Source: JAYUZR01 sp043751595 (GTDB lineage Bacteria; Patescibacteriota; UBA1384; CAILIB01). Taken from it: a DNA stretch of 28,028 bases. Both the position numbers and the translations under genes were made by a program. The stretch is taken from assembly GCA_043751595.1 (NCBI GenBank), contig JAYUZR010000038.1, forward strand, positions 1 to 28,028, given 5' to 3'. Shown here in pieces: positions 7,435 to 15,306 of the stretch. Within the stretch, counting starts at the first letter, position 1. The number at the start of each line of letters is the position of its first letter. The notes under the pieces were generated by a model. It had not been told where the DNA came from. It saw nothing but the letters and a program-made list of their open reading frames with translations, and made no database searches.

Positions 7435-9870
7435 ATGGCGGCAATCTTTGGTCGATTTAGCAAACATGCCGAGCTCGTCCTCGTCGCTGCCCAACGCCTC
7501 GCTCGCGAGCTTGAGCGCCCGGTCGGAGGAGACTTACTCCTGGTTTGTATTGCCGATCTAGAACGAATCCCTGCTGCAGATCTTCTGCGCAGTAATGGGG
7601 TTACCCGTAACCAGTTACTTTCGTTCATCGTTCCACAGGTTGTCGCTAGTGAGGGCATAGAGGTTCCCACCACTTCTCCAGAACTCCAAGATATTCTCGA
7701 GAAAGCTATCCGCGAAGCGGCCAAACTCCGGTTTGCCTCGGTAGAGGTAGAGCACTTACTTGTCGTTCTTTGCGAGTACTCAGGTAGTGCCCAATTTTTA
7801 CTCCGCCAAGCTGGCCAAAAGCCAGAAGAAATTGCTGCCCGCATTCGCGAGTGGCTTATTTCCATTTCAGTTATGCGTCAGCAGCAACCCCGAAATGGCG
7901 ATATGCAAAAGCAAGGTCAGGGACCAGATGAAGACCTTTCTAGGTTTTTAACCGATCTCACTACGCTGGCCGAAGATAGCGAACTTGATCCCGTCGTAGG
8001 GCGCGAAAAAGAGATTGAACAGATGATTCAAACCTTGCTTCGTCGTCGCAAAAATAACCCACTTCTTGTGGGTGAACCTGGTGTAGGTAAAACCGCTTTA
8101 GCCGATGGCCTCGCTATTCGTATCGCCCGCAAAGCTGTTCCTGCCGCCCTGGCCCATATGCGCGTACTCCAGCTGGATCTCAGCTTGGTGGTAGCCGGCA
8201 CTATGTACCGTGGCCAATTTGAAGAACGCTTAAAGCAGCTTATTTCGGAAATTGCCGAGCGCGGAAACTGTATTTTATTCGTTGATGAAGTCCACACTCT
8301 TGCCGGCGCCGGTAGCGCCGAAGGCAGCTTTGATGCGGCTAATATCCTTAAGCCTGCTCTTGCCCGCGGTGAACTTCGCTTAATTGGCGCTACCACTCAC
8401 GATGAATACCGCAAGCACATCCGTAGCGACGCCGCTCTTGATCGCCGCTTCGAAGTAATCGATGTCGCCGAGCCTTCGCACGAAGCTGCCGAGCTTATGC
8501 TGCAGGCCCTTACTCCTAAGCTCGAACAATTCCACCAGGTGCATATTCTGGATGACGCCATTCCAGCCGCGGTCGAACTTTCTGCCCGCTACCTGCACGA
8601 TCGGTTCCTACCCGATAAAGCGATCGATATTCTCGACCAGGCTTGTGCGCTCCTTGCGCCTCCGTATAAAGAAAATAAGCGCCGAAACCAGCTAGAAGAA
8701 GATCTCGCCAAAACCACTGAGCAAAAGCACAACCTAGTAGAGCACGCGAGCTCCGCCGAAGAATGGCAACTAGCCCAGGCGCTCAGCGATAAAGAGATGC
8801 AACTGATGCGCAAGCTCCGCCAGATAGAAGAGCAAGATCGCCCATCCGTGCTTAAGCCGATTACCCGCTGCCACGTAGAGCAGATTATTAGCCAAAAGAG
8901 TGGCGTACCACTTTCCGATGTTCAGCAGGCCCTGCAGCCACTTCGCGTAGCGCAAGTTACCAAAGCCCTTACCGAAACTATTCTTGGCCAAGCCGACGCC
9001 GCCAAGCAGATTGGCCAGGCACTTCTTCGTAGCCAACTTGGGTTCACCAAACCAGGTAAGCCTATCGCCAGTTTCTTACTAGTCGGACCAACTGGCGTTG
9101 GCAAAACCGAAACCGCCCGCGTACTAGCCCGCGAAGTATTTGGCAGCGACGATGCCCTGGTCAAGATTGATATGAGCGAGTTTATGGAGCGCCATAGTAC
9201 TAGCACCCTTGTTGGAGCACCTGCCGGCTATGTAGGATTCGAGCAAGGCGGCACCCTTACTGAGCAAGTTCGTCGCAAGCCGTATTCAGTGGTGCTTTTT
9301 GATGAAGTCGAGAAGGCCCATCCAGATGTCTTTAATTTGCTACTGCAGATGCTCGAAGATGGCTATCTTACCGATACCACCGGCCAAAAAACCTCCTTTA
9401 GCAACACACTTATTCTCCTTACCTCCAATATTGGTATGGACACTCTAGTAAAAGGAGAGGGGATTGGCTTCTCCGCCGTAGAGCGATCAAGCGAAGAAAA
9501 GCACGAAGCCACCAAAGACCATGTAGAAGGCGAGATGAAAGATTTCTTCCGCCCCGAGTTTTTGGGTCGCATGAGTGCGGTAGTTCACTACAACCCACTC
9601 AGCAAAGAGGTGGTCGCCGAACTTATTAAACGCGGCGTCGTCGGATTCCAGGATCATATGCTTAAAAAGGGCTGCAAAGTTACCATTTCTGCCGCAGTCC
9701 GCAAGTTTCTTGGTACTTTATACGAGCCAGAGGCCGGTGCTCGCAGTATTCACCGGATTATTTCCGAACAGCTGGAAGGCTCCATTATTTCCTACCTTAC
9801 CGAGCACCAATTCGTACTTCCTGATACGCTAACCTTTGCCGTAAAAGACGACGCCATTACTGTATCCTAG
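7435..9870 (+). CDS. clpC: ClpC-type AAA+ unfoldase
   Basis: A Hsp100 ATPase that unfolds proteins and feeds them to ClpP. Seen in 811 residues: a Clp N-terminal repeat domain (about 1-150), first AAA+ domain with Walker A GEPGVGKT (Lys219) and Walker B VDE (284-285), a short charged middle domain (about 415-480), second AAA+ domain with Walker A GPTGVGKT (Lys557) and Walker B FDE (623-624), and a ClpB_D2-like C-terminus. An IGF tripeptide at 677-679 sits where ClpA/ClpC carry the ClpP-docking loop; with the short middle domain it favours ClpC over the disaggregase ClpB. No clpP lies in the window. It lies between nusA and an HD hydrolase in one transcription unit. Confidence 0.92.
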   Translation: MAAIFGRFSKHAELVLVAAQRLARELERPVGGDLLLVCIADLERIPAADLLRSNGVTRNQLLSFIVPQVVASEGIEVPTTSPELQDILEKAIREAAKLRFASVEVEHLLVVLCEYSGSAQFLLRQAGQKPEEIAARIREWLISISVMRQQQPRNGDMQKQGQGPDEDLSRFLTDLTTLAEDSELDPVVGREKEIEQMIQTLLRRRKNNPLLVGEPGVGKTALADGLAIRIARKAVPAALAHMRVLQLDLSLVVAGTMYRGQFEERLKQLISEIAERGNCILFVDEVHTLAGAGSAEGSFDAANILKPALARGELRLIGATTHDEYRKHIRSDAALDRRFEVIDVAEPSHEAAELMLQALTPKLEQFHQVHILDDAIPAAVELSARYLHDRFLPDKAIDILDQACALLAPPYKENKRRNQLEEDLAKTTEQKHNLVEHASSAEEWQLAQALSDKEMQLMRKLRQIEEQDRPSVLKPITRCHVEQIISQKSGVPLSDVQQALQPLRVAQVTKALTETILGQADAAKQIGQALLRSQLGFTKPGKPIASFLLVGPTGVGKTETARVLAREVFGSDDALVKIDMSEFMERHSTSTLVGAPAGYVGFEQGGTLTEQVRRKPYSVVLFDEVEKAHPDVFNLLLQMLEDGYLTDTTGQKTSFSNTLILLTSNIGMDTLVKGEGIGFSAVERSSEEKHEATKDHVEGEMKDFFRPEFLGRMSAVVHYNPLSKEVVAELIKRGVVGFQDHMLKKGCKVTISAAVRKFLGTLYEPEAGARSIHRIISEQLEGSIISYLTEHQFVLPDTLTFAVKDDAITVS

Positions 9871-9876
9871 ACTCCA

Positions 9877-10509
9877 ATGCCACTTAAAAGCGCCACCTTA
9901 GCTCCCAGCCTCTACACCTACGGCACCTATCTTCTCCAGAAGAGTGCCCGTCTTTCTGATGGCGAGCGCGAAGAGCTTATGGCCACCCTTTTTGCCAGTG
10001 GCGAGTGGCACAGCATTGCTAAGCGAAAATCTGGTCACCTCTATATCATCCATCCGCTTCAGGTGGCCTGCCTACTATTAGATGCTGGCGCTGATTGCGT
10101 CACGATTCAAGCCGCACTACTGCACGATGTACTTGAAGACACGTACTGCACCAAGGAGCAGCTCCAACTTCGCTTTGGTGAAGAGGTTTGTAGGATTGTA
10201 GAAGCGGTAACCGCCAGCAAGCATCTCTCTAAGCGCGAAAACCTCGACCGTATCAGCCAGCGCGCGGCCGAAGATGCCCGAGTGGCTAATCTCAAAATTG
10301 CTGATCGTATTGCCAATATGAGTCATGGCTCGCAACTAAGTCTTTCCACCGAAAGTCATCATAATAATCTTGAAGAAACCGAAGAATGGTATGTCCATCG
10401 ACTGAGCGTTCTTCCTCTCGCCAATCAAGAACTTGTTAAACTTCTGCGTAAAACCCTGAGCGATTCAGTTGCAGAATACGAAAACCGCACCACCAATCAC
10501 CATGGCTAA
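9877..10509 (+). CDS. Single-domain HD hydrolase of the RelA/SpoT hydrolase type
   Basis: Resembles the ppGpp-hydrolase domain of Rsh/SpoT enzymes, in the size class of small alarmone hydrolases. Seen in 210 residues: YIIHPLQVA with His59, ALLHDVLEDT with His83-Asp84, and KIADRIANM with Asp143, the expected metal ligands of the family's HD domain. The synthetase, TGS and ACT domains of full-length RelA/SpoT are absent. It starts 7 bases after clpC and its end overlaps the hisS start by 8 bp. Removal of (p)ppGpp is the likely activity, but related stand-alone HD enzymes act on other nucleotides, so the substrate is not proven. Confidence 0.82.
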   Translation: MPLKSATLAPSLYTYGTYLLQKSARLSDGEREELMATLFASGEWHSIAKRKSGHLYIIHPLQVACLLLDAGADCVTIQAALLHDVLEDTYCTKEQLQLRFGEEVCRIVEAVTASKHLSKRENLDRISQRAAEDARVANLKIADRIANMSHGSQLSLSTESHHNNLEETEEWYVHRLSVLPLANQELVKLLRKTLSDSVAEYENRTTNHHG

Positions 10510-11677
10510 CACCGTTAATGCCCCTCGCGGCACCCGCGATATTCTCCCCGAAGAGCAAGCCTATTGGGCTAAGCTCTCCAAGATTGCCGAAAAGTTAACG
10601 ACAAAATTTGGGTTCGAAAAAATTGATACCCCAACCTTTGAAGAACTAGTTCTCTTTACTCGCTCTATCGGCGAGGGGACCGATGTAATGGATAAAGAAC
10701 TCTTTGTTACCAAGGGTATTCGAGTAGAAGAGGGTGAATCTCAATACGCCCTTCGCCCAGAAGGTACTGCTGGTATTGTCCGCGCCTATATTGAGCACGG
10801 CATGCACAAGCTGCCTCAGCCGGTAAAACTCTGGACGTATGCTCGCAACTTCCGCTACGACCGCCCCCAAAAAGGCCGATTCCGCGAGCACGTTCAGTTT
10901 GATGTTGAGTATTTTACTCCCGCCAGTGCCTACGCCGATGCGTTTTGCATTTGGATGAGCTACCTGTTTTTGAAGGAGGCTGGGTTAGGGGAGGGGATTC
11001 GCTGCAAGGTAAATACTCTTGGGACCACCGAAGAACGCCTAAGCTTTATTCAAGCTTTGCGCGAACACATTGCACACAACTCACTTAAACTAAGTGAAGA
11101 CTCTCTGCGTCGCCTCGAGATTAACCCACTCCGTATTCTTGATAGTAAAGATCAAGCCGATCAACGCGCCCTGGATGAATTTTCTAGCCTGTTTGATCAC
11201 CTATCAGAAGCTAGCCAGACCTACTTTAGACAAGTCTGCGAACACCTAGATGCCTGGCAAGTGCCGTACGAGCACGACACCCGACTTGTTCGCGGTCTCG
11301 ATTACTATAGCCACACCGCTTTTGAGTGGGTAATCACCGATAATGCAGGCCAACAGGGCTCTATTGGTGGTGGTGGCCGCTACGATGGCCTTATTTCGCA
11401 ACTAGGCGGGCCTGCCGAGGTAGGTGGAATTGGTTTTGGTCTGGGCATGGATCGCATCGTTGTGGAGATGATGCACCGCGGCGTTACCCTGGATGATGCA
11501 CCACGCAAGGTAGCCTTGATTGTTCCCGATGGCACACCTGTTGCCGTATATACCGTCAAGCTTGCCGAACTCGCTACGCGCGAAGGCTGGCAAGTTGAAT
11601 GTGAGCCAGATCGAAGTGTGAATTCACAGAAGAAGCGGGCGGAGAGACTTGGATGCGAAGAGATTATTGAGTTGTAG
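10502..11677 (+). CDS. hisS: Histidyl-tRNA synthetase with shortened C-terminus
   Basis: Charges tRNA-His. Seen in 391 residues: an N-terminal APRGTRDILPEE block, class II motif 2 (FRYDRPQKGRFREH), the histidine-specific motif LVRGLDYYSHTAFEW, and motif 3 (GGGRYDGLISQLGG then GIGFGLGMDRIV). The anticodon-binding domain begins (KVALIVPDGTPVAVYTVKLA) but stops at AERLGCEEIIEL, where typical HisRS proteins continue for roughly 35 residues. ATG 10502 is chosen because homology starts at once and it overlaps the previous stop; a longer TTG start at 10469 adds nothing conserved. The last roughly 18 codons use CGG, GCG and AGA, unlike the rest of the gene. It is the last gene of the nusA operon. Confidence 0.93.
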   Translation: MANTVNAPRGTRDILPEEQAYWAKLSKIAEKLTTKFGFEKIDTPTFEELVLFTRSIGEGTDVMDKELFVTKGIRVEEGESQYALRPEGTAGIVRAYIEHGMHKLPQPVKLWTYARNFRYDRPQKGRFREHVQFDVEYFTPASAYADAFCIWMSYLFLKEAGLGEGIRCKVNTLGTTEERLSFIQALREHIAHNSLKLSEDSLRRLEINPLRILDSKDQADQRALDEFSSLFDHLSEASQTYFRQVCEHLDAWQVPYEHDTRLVRGLDYYSHTAFEWVITDNAGQQGSIGGGGRYDGLISQLGGPAEVGGIGFGLGMDRIVVEMMHRGVTLDDAPRKVALIVPDGTPVAVYTVKLAELATREGWQVECEPDRSVNSQKKRAERLGCEEIIEL

Positions 11678-11680
11678 TAT

Positions 11681-11709
11681 TTGCCTTACACAATTTGTTT
11701 AGGTATACA
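11681..11709 (+). promoter_or_regulatory. Promoter of the small basic protein
   Basis: TTGCCT (11681-11686), a 17-bp spacer, TATACA (11704-11709). The predicted start near 11716 falls inside the following hairpin, so a transcript from here would lack most of the 5' stem arm and leave the SD exposed. Confidence 0.5.
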
Positions 11710-11737
11710 AAACCCACCCATAGGAGGTGGGTTTTGT
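11707..11737 (+). terminator. Hairpin: probable hisS terminator overlapping the next gene's SD and start
   Basis: ACAAAACCCACC (11707-11718) pairs perfectly with GGTGGGTTTTGT (11726-11737), loop CATAGGA. The GC core followed by TTTTG makes it a plausible intrinsic terminator for hisS. The AGGAGG SD (11722-11727) spans the loop and 3' arm, and the GTG start (11736) lies at the end of that arm, so in a read-through mRNA the start would be masked. Confidence 0.65.
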
Positions 11738-11969
11738 GAGTAAAAGACGTAATAAAATTGGGAGTGATCCCAGGGCGAGACGCGGTGGCGCTAAGTCAAC
11801 GCACTTCTCTAATACGAGTAGTAGGACCAAACCCGTAAGAAAATCTAAGAAGACGCCGGGATTCACGGGCGAGCAGGTCTTGCGTAAGATTCGGGAGCTT
11901 TCCCAGAATAGGCCGCTGTCTTGCAGCTTACCGAAGCACAAACACGAACCCATACTCTTTTATCATTGA
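11736..11969 (+). CDS. Small basic protein of unknown function
   Basis: I do not recognise it. Seen: 77 residues, strongly basic in the first half (start MSKRRNKIGSDPRARRGG, then KPVRKSKK), a possible helix TGEQVLRKIRELSQ, and a His/Pro-rich end (PKHKHEPILFYH). No membrane segment. The composition suggests nucleic-acid or ribosome binding, but that is inference. GTG 11736 is preferred over the in-frame GTG 11727 because AGGAGG lies 8 bases before it. Codon use (AGG, CGG, ACG, AGT) differs from flanking genes. It is a self-contained unit with its own promoter, strong SD and terminator, placed on the clipped end of hisS. A longer antisense frame at 11699-11953 has no start signals and is judged a shadow. 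Confidence 0.6.
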   Translation: MSKRRNKIGSDPRARRGGAKSTHFSNTSSRTKPVRKSKKTPGFTGEQVLRKIRELSQNRPLSCSLPKHKHEPILFYH

Positions 11970-11978
11970 AAAATGAAG

Positions 11979-12005
11979 AAAGCCCCGGACTAGTCAGGGG
12001 CTTTT
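11979..12005 (+). terminator. Intrinsic terminator after the small basic protein
   Basis: AAAGCCCC (11979-11986) pairs with GGGGCTTT (11997-12004), loop GGACTAGTCA, ending in TTTT. It separates the small basic gene from the RNase gene promoter, whose -35 begins at its last bases. Confidence 0.8.
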
Positions 12006-12032
12006 GCTCTTCACCCCTCCGTCCCGTACAAT
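12004..12032 (+). promoter_or_regulatory. Leaderless promoter of the beta-CASP RNase gene
   Basis: TTGCTC (12004-12009), 17-bp spacer, TACAAT (12027-12032). The last base of the -10 is six bases before the ATG, so transcription should start at the A of the start codon. Confidence 0.65.
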
Positions 12033-12038
12033 AACTGT

Positions 12039-13418
12039 ATGAAAATTACCTTCTGTGGAGCCAATCGAGAGGTCACTGGTTCCTGCTACTTCATCCAAAC
12101 CTCTCAGGCAACTATCGTGCTCGATTGCGGCATGTTCCAAGGAGGTAAATATGCTGAGGATAAAAATGCTCAGCCATTTCCTTTTGTTCCTTCGCTGGTA
12201 GACGCCGTTGTGGTAACCCACGCCCACTTCGATCACACCGGCCGTCTTCCTAAGCTTTGGAAGGAAGGTTTCCGCGGCAAGCTCTGGGGAACCAGCCCAA
12301 CCGCCGAACTTTCCATGATCACCCTGCGCGATAGCGTTCACCTTATGGAGGATGAAGCCCGCAGACACGAGCACGAGCCACTCTTTGGCCCAGAAGATGT
12401 CGAGCCACTTGAAGGTGCCTGGACCGAACTTAAGTACCACACGCAAACTCAGGTAGCCCCGGGAGTTACCGTCTACCTTACCGATGCCGGCCATATCTTG
12501 GGCTCTGCCTCTATTCGCGTTGAGGCCGATGGATATAGCGCCGTCTTCTCTGGCGACCTCGGTAATACTCCCGTTCCACTCCTGCACACCCCAGAAAAAC
12601 AGCCTCGCGCCGATCTGGTAATTGTAGAATCCACCTATGGTAACCGGGTACACGAGCCCGCTTCTCTTCGCTACGAAATCCTGCGCACTGCTATCCTTGA
12701 TACCGTTAAGCGCCGCGGAACCCTTCTCATTCCAGCCTTTGCCCTAGAGCGCACCCAAGAGCTCCTTTTTGAGCTGCATCATCTGCACACCACCGGCCAG
12801 ATTCCTGCCGCCATTCCTATCTACCTAGATAGCCCAATGGGGATCAACGCCACGAGCGTGTTTGAGCACCACCGAGATATGTTCAACGCCGAGGCTAAAG
12901 CCGCCATTGCGGCCGACCCGGGCCTCTTCCACTTTAAAGGCCTTACTTACACTAAAGACAGCTTTGAATCTAAAGCTATCCTGGAAGTAGACGGACCCAA
13001 GATTATTATTGCCGGAAGCGGCATGATGAATGGCGGCCGCATTATGCACCACCTGCGTAACTATCTTGATCGCAAAGATACTATCCTAATGATTATTGGG
13101 TACCAGGTAGAGGGCAGTCTTGGCCGTCAGCTACACGACCACGCTACTAAGGTAAAAATCTTCGGCCAAGAATATGAAGTACGAGCCGAGGTGCGCACCT
13201 TTGGCGCCTTCTCTGGTCACGCCGATTATCCTCGCCTCATGAATTGGCTCCACGGCTTTACCCAAGAAGAACCCCGCAAAATCTTTGTTACCCACGGTGA
13301 GCTTAATAGTGCGCTCTCATTCTCACAATCTATTGAGGACCAGCTGGGAATTAGCTCGGGTGTACCTGAGTACGGAGATATGGTAGACCTATCCAGTGAA
13401 CACTGGATTACCAAGTAG
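12039..13418 (+). CDS. Metallo-beta-lactamase fold beta-CASP ribonuclease
   Basis: Related to CPSF73/Ysh1-like bacterial RNases, zinc enzymes that cut or degrade RNA. Seen in 459 residues: zinc-binding HAHFDH (His61, His63, Asp65, His66), TDAGHILGSASI, FSGDLGN, then beta-CASP motif A (IVESTYG), motif B (FSGHADYPRL) and motif C (FVTHGE). The inserted beta-CASP segment includes LLIPAFALERTQELL and IYLDSPMG, typical of the CPSF branch rather than RNase J, which is longer and has a different C-terminus. No KH domain is present. It has its own leaderless promoter and overlaps the RNA methyltransferase gene by 23 bp, suggesting a shared RNA-metabolism unit. Confidence 0.9.
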   Translation: MKITFCGANREVTGSCYFIQTSQATIVLDCGMFQGGKYAEDKNAQPFPFVPSLVDAVVVTHAHFDHTGRLPKLWKEGFRGKLWGTSPTAELSMITLRDSVHLMEDEARRHEHEPLFGPEDVEPLEGAWTELKYHTQTQVAPGVTVYLTDAGHILGSASIRVEADGYSAVFSGDLGNTPVPLLHTPEKQPRADLVIVESTYGNRVHEPASLRYEILRTAILDTVKRRGTLLIPAFALERTQELLFELHHLHTTGQIPAAIPIYLDSPMGINATSVFEHHRDMFNAEAKAAIAADPGLFHFKGLTYTKDSFESKAILEVDGPKIIIAGSGMMNGGRIMHHLRNYLDRKDTILMIIGYQVEGSLGRQLHDHATKVKIFGQEYEVRAEVRTFGAFSGHADYPRLMNWLHGFTQEEPRKIFVTHGELNSALSFSQSIEDQLGISSGVPEYGDMVDLSSEHWITK

Positions 13419-14592
13419 CCCCCAAACCCGCCCGCCGGTTTCTTGCGCCGCCGCTTGCCCTTTCTTTGGGGTATGCGGTGGTTGTGATTTCCAGGACAGC
13501 CTGTACACAGATCAGCTTACCTGGAAGGAACAGCGTCTTCGTGAGCTTCTCACTCCGCTTAAGGTACCCGCCGAAAAGTGGCTACCAATGCGCCATAGCG
13601 ATCAAGAATACCCTGTGTATTTTAGAAACAAGATTCGCTACGGCCTTTGCCTAGACGAGCAGGGGAATTACGCTATTTCCCGCCATGCTCCCGAAAACGC
13701 CTCCAGCGAAGTTGCGGTTACTACCTGCCTACTGCAATCTGAGCGAAGCGTGCTAGTGGGGAGTATTACCGCTAAACTTGCTCAGAAATATGAGTGGAGC
13801 CTGTACGATCCCAAAGCTCAAGAAGGGTGGTTTCGTCATCTTCTTATTCGCGAAGGAAAATACACTGGAGAGCTTCTGGTGGGACTGGTTACCAGCATGG
13901 AAGGTCCTGCCGAAGAAGTAGTCGAGTGGGGGAGGGCAATTGCCGAAATTGAAGGCTGCGTAGGTGTTGTGTGGGTGCAAGACATTGAAGGTAAGCTCGA
14001 AGACATTTTGCTTTCTGGCCGTTCTTATTTGTACGAACAACTCGGCGATCTACGTTTTAGAATCTCGCTTCATGCTTTTTTTCAAACTAATAGCGAGATG
14101 GCGGCCAAGCTGTATCAAGCCGCGGCCGATGCAGTGCAGGGATCAAAAGTGGTTTGGGATTTATATGCCGGCAGCGCCACCATTGGTTGCGCCGTGGCTA
14201 AAAACGCCGAGAAGGTACTCAGCATTGAGAGCAATCCATCTGCCCTTGAAGATGCTGAAGAAAACAAACTTCTGAATCATGCTACCAATCTTGAGTTTCG
14301 ATCGGGTACTGTAGAAGACATGCTTAAACCCGCCGATCTTGCGACCGCCCCAGACGCCATAATTGTTGATCCACCACGTGCAGGTCTTACCCAGCAGGCG
14401 CGTACCCTTATTACCTACGCTCGGCCAAAGAAGCTGGTCTACATTTCCTGCAATCCCAATACGTTTCTACGCGATGCTCTAGCCCTGCAACTTGGCGGCT
14501 TTAAGATTAAAGAGATTGGGGGATTTGATCTCTTCCCTCATAGCCATCACCAAGAAGTCTTCAGTATTTGGGAACCACGCACCAGAGCTTGA
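13396..14592 (+). CDS. RlmD/TrmA-family RNA 5-methyluridine methyltransferase
   Basis: SAM-dependent enzyme that makes m5U in rRNA or tRNA. Seen in 398 residues: iron-sulfur ligands Cys21, Cys27 and Cys30 (CPFFGVCGGC) with a likely fourth at Cys111, a class I SAM fold (VWDLYAGSATIG), IVDPPRAGL, catalytic Cys352 in YISCNPNT, and the family end HQEVFSIWE. The N-terminal TRAM domain of RlmD is missing; the Fe-S motif is near the very start. The start is GTG 13396, within the preceding gene; no later start would keep the cluster. The Fe-S cluster favours an RlmD-like over a TrmA-like assignment, but the target uridine cannot be read from sequence. Confidence 0.88.
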   Translation: MNTGLPSSPQTRPPVSCAAACPFFGVCGGCDFQDSLYTDQLTWKEQRLRELLTPLKVPAEKWLPMRHSDQEYPVYFRNKIRYGLCLDEQGNYAISRHAPENASSEVAVTTCLLQSERSVLVGSITAKLAQKYEWSLYDPKAQEGWFRHLLIREGKYTGELLVGLVTSMEGPAEEVVEWGRAIAEIEGCVGVVWVQDIEGKLEDILLSGRSYLYEQLGDLRFRISLHAFFQTNSEMAAKLYQAAADAVQGSKVVWDLYAGSATIGCAVAKNAEKVLSIESNPSALEDAEENKLLNHATNLEFRSGTVEDMLKPADLATAPDAIIVDPPRAGLTQQARTLITYARPKKLVYISCNPNTFLRDALALQLGGFKIKEIGGFDLFPHSHHQEVFSIWEPRTRA

Positions 14593-14618
14593 CACTATCG
14601 GTTTCTGTTCGGTATGAT
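14589..14618 (+). promoter_or_regulatory. lexA promoter with possible operator dyad
   Basis: TTGACA (14589-14594), 18-bp spacer, TATGAT (14613-14618). The predicted start is near 14625, at the centre of the dyad TGAG-CAT-CTCA (14620-14630), a candidate autoregulatory site. The box does not match the Gram-positive or E. coli SOS consensus. Confidence 0.7.
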
Positions 14619-14646
14619 GTGAGCATCTCATTCGTAATGCACGCAC

Positions 14647-15255
14647 ATGCAGCCGCTCACTAAGCGTCAAGCAGAAATCCTCGGCCATATCCGCGACTAT
14701 ATCGCGGCTCATGGGTATGCACCTAGCTACCGAGAAATTGGCGATCACTTCGCCCTGTCATCCACCGCAACCGTCGCCGAACATATCGAGTCCCTTAAAG
14801 CTAAGGGCTATCTCTCACACGAAGATAATCTCGCTCGCTCCATCCAGGTAACAGGTATCGTAGAGAAAGAAGAAGTCCCCGAGTGGGTCTCCGTCCCTCT
14901 CCTTGGTACCATTGCCGCCGGTAAGCCTATTGAGGCTGTCGCCACTCAAGAAACCATCGATATCCCCAAAGATATGATGGGTCGCAACGTCTTTGCTCTC
15001 CGAGTCAAAGGCCAATCCATGATAGAAGATGGCATCCTAAGCGGAGATTACGTTATTTGTGAGCAAGTAAAAACTGCTAACAATGGCGATATCGTCGTAG
15101 CCATGGTAGATGACGAAAGCGTCACCCTTAAGCGCTTCTACAAAGAAAAAGATCGCATCCGCTTGCAGCCAGCAAACTCCGATATGCGCCCCATGTACTT
15201 TAATAACGTTCAAATCCAAGGAAGAGTCCGCGGCCTTATTCGCAAGTTCGCCTAG
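14647..15255 (+). CDS. lexA: SOS repressor LexA
   Basis: Represses DNA-damage genes and cleaves itself when RecA is activated. Seen in 202 residues: an N-terminal winged-helix domain (LTKRQAEILGHIRDYI, SYREIGDHFALSSTATVAEHI), cleavage bond Ala91-Gly92 (IAAGKPIEA), catalytic Ser124 (KGQSMIEDGI) and Lys162 (SVTLKRFY). All self-cleavage residues are present and length is normal. It has a strong promoter and appears monocistronic. Which genes it controls is not visible; the nearby UvrD-nuclease gene is a candidate only by function. Confidence 0.96.
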   Translation: MQPLTKRQAEILGHIRDYIAAHGYAPSYREIGDHFALSSTATVAEHIESLKAKGYLSHEDNLARSIQVTGIVEKEEVPEWVSVPLLGTIAAGKPIEAVATQETIDIPKDMMGRNVFALRVKGQSMIEDGILSGDYVICEQVKTANNGDIVVAMVDDESVTLKRFYKEKDRIRLQPANSDMRPMYFNNVQIQGRVRGLIRKFA

Positions 15256-15271
15256 GTTCTTCTTTGGTCGG

Positions 15272-15300
15272 TAGACAGGTTCGGGTGCATCAGTGATAAT
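15272..15300 (+). promoter_or_regulatory. Leaderless promoter of the GH18 operon
   Basis: TAGACA (15272-15277), 17-bp spacer, GATAAT (15295-15300), six bases before the ATG at 15307. A dyad TGCAT-N8-ATGCA (15286-15303) covers the -10 and may be a repressor site. Confidence 0.65.
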
Positions 15301-15306
15301 GCATAC

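Noticed and set aside
10469..10501. Longer HisRS from TTG 10469
   Set aside because: The extra residues lie inside the HD gene and match nothing; ATG 10502 begins directly with conserved sequence.
11699..11953. 84-codon antisense ORF over the small basic gene
   Set aside because: It has no SD or promoter on that strand, and the plus-strand frame has SD, promoter and terminator in order.
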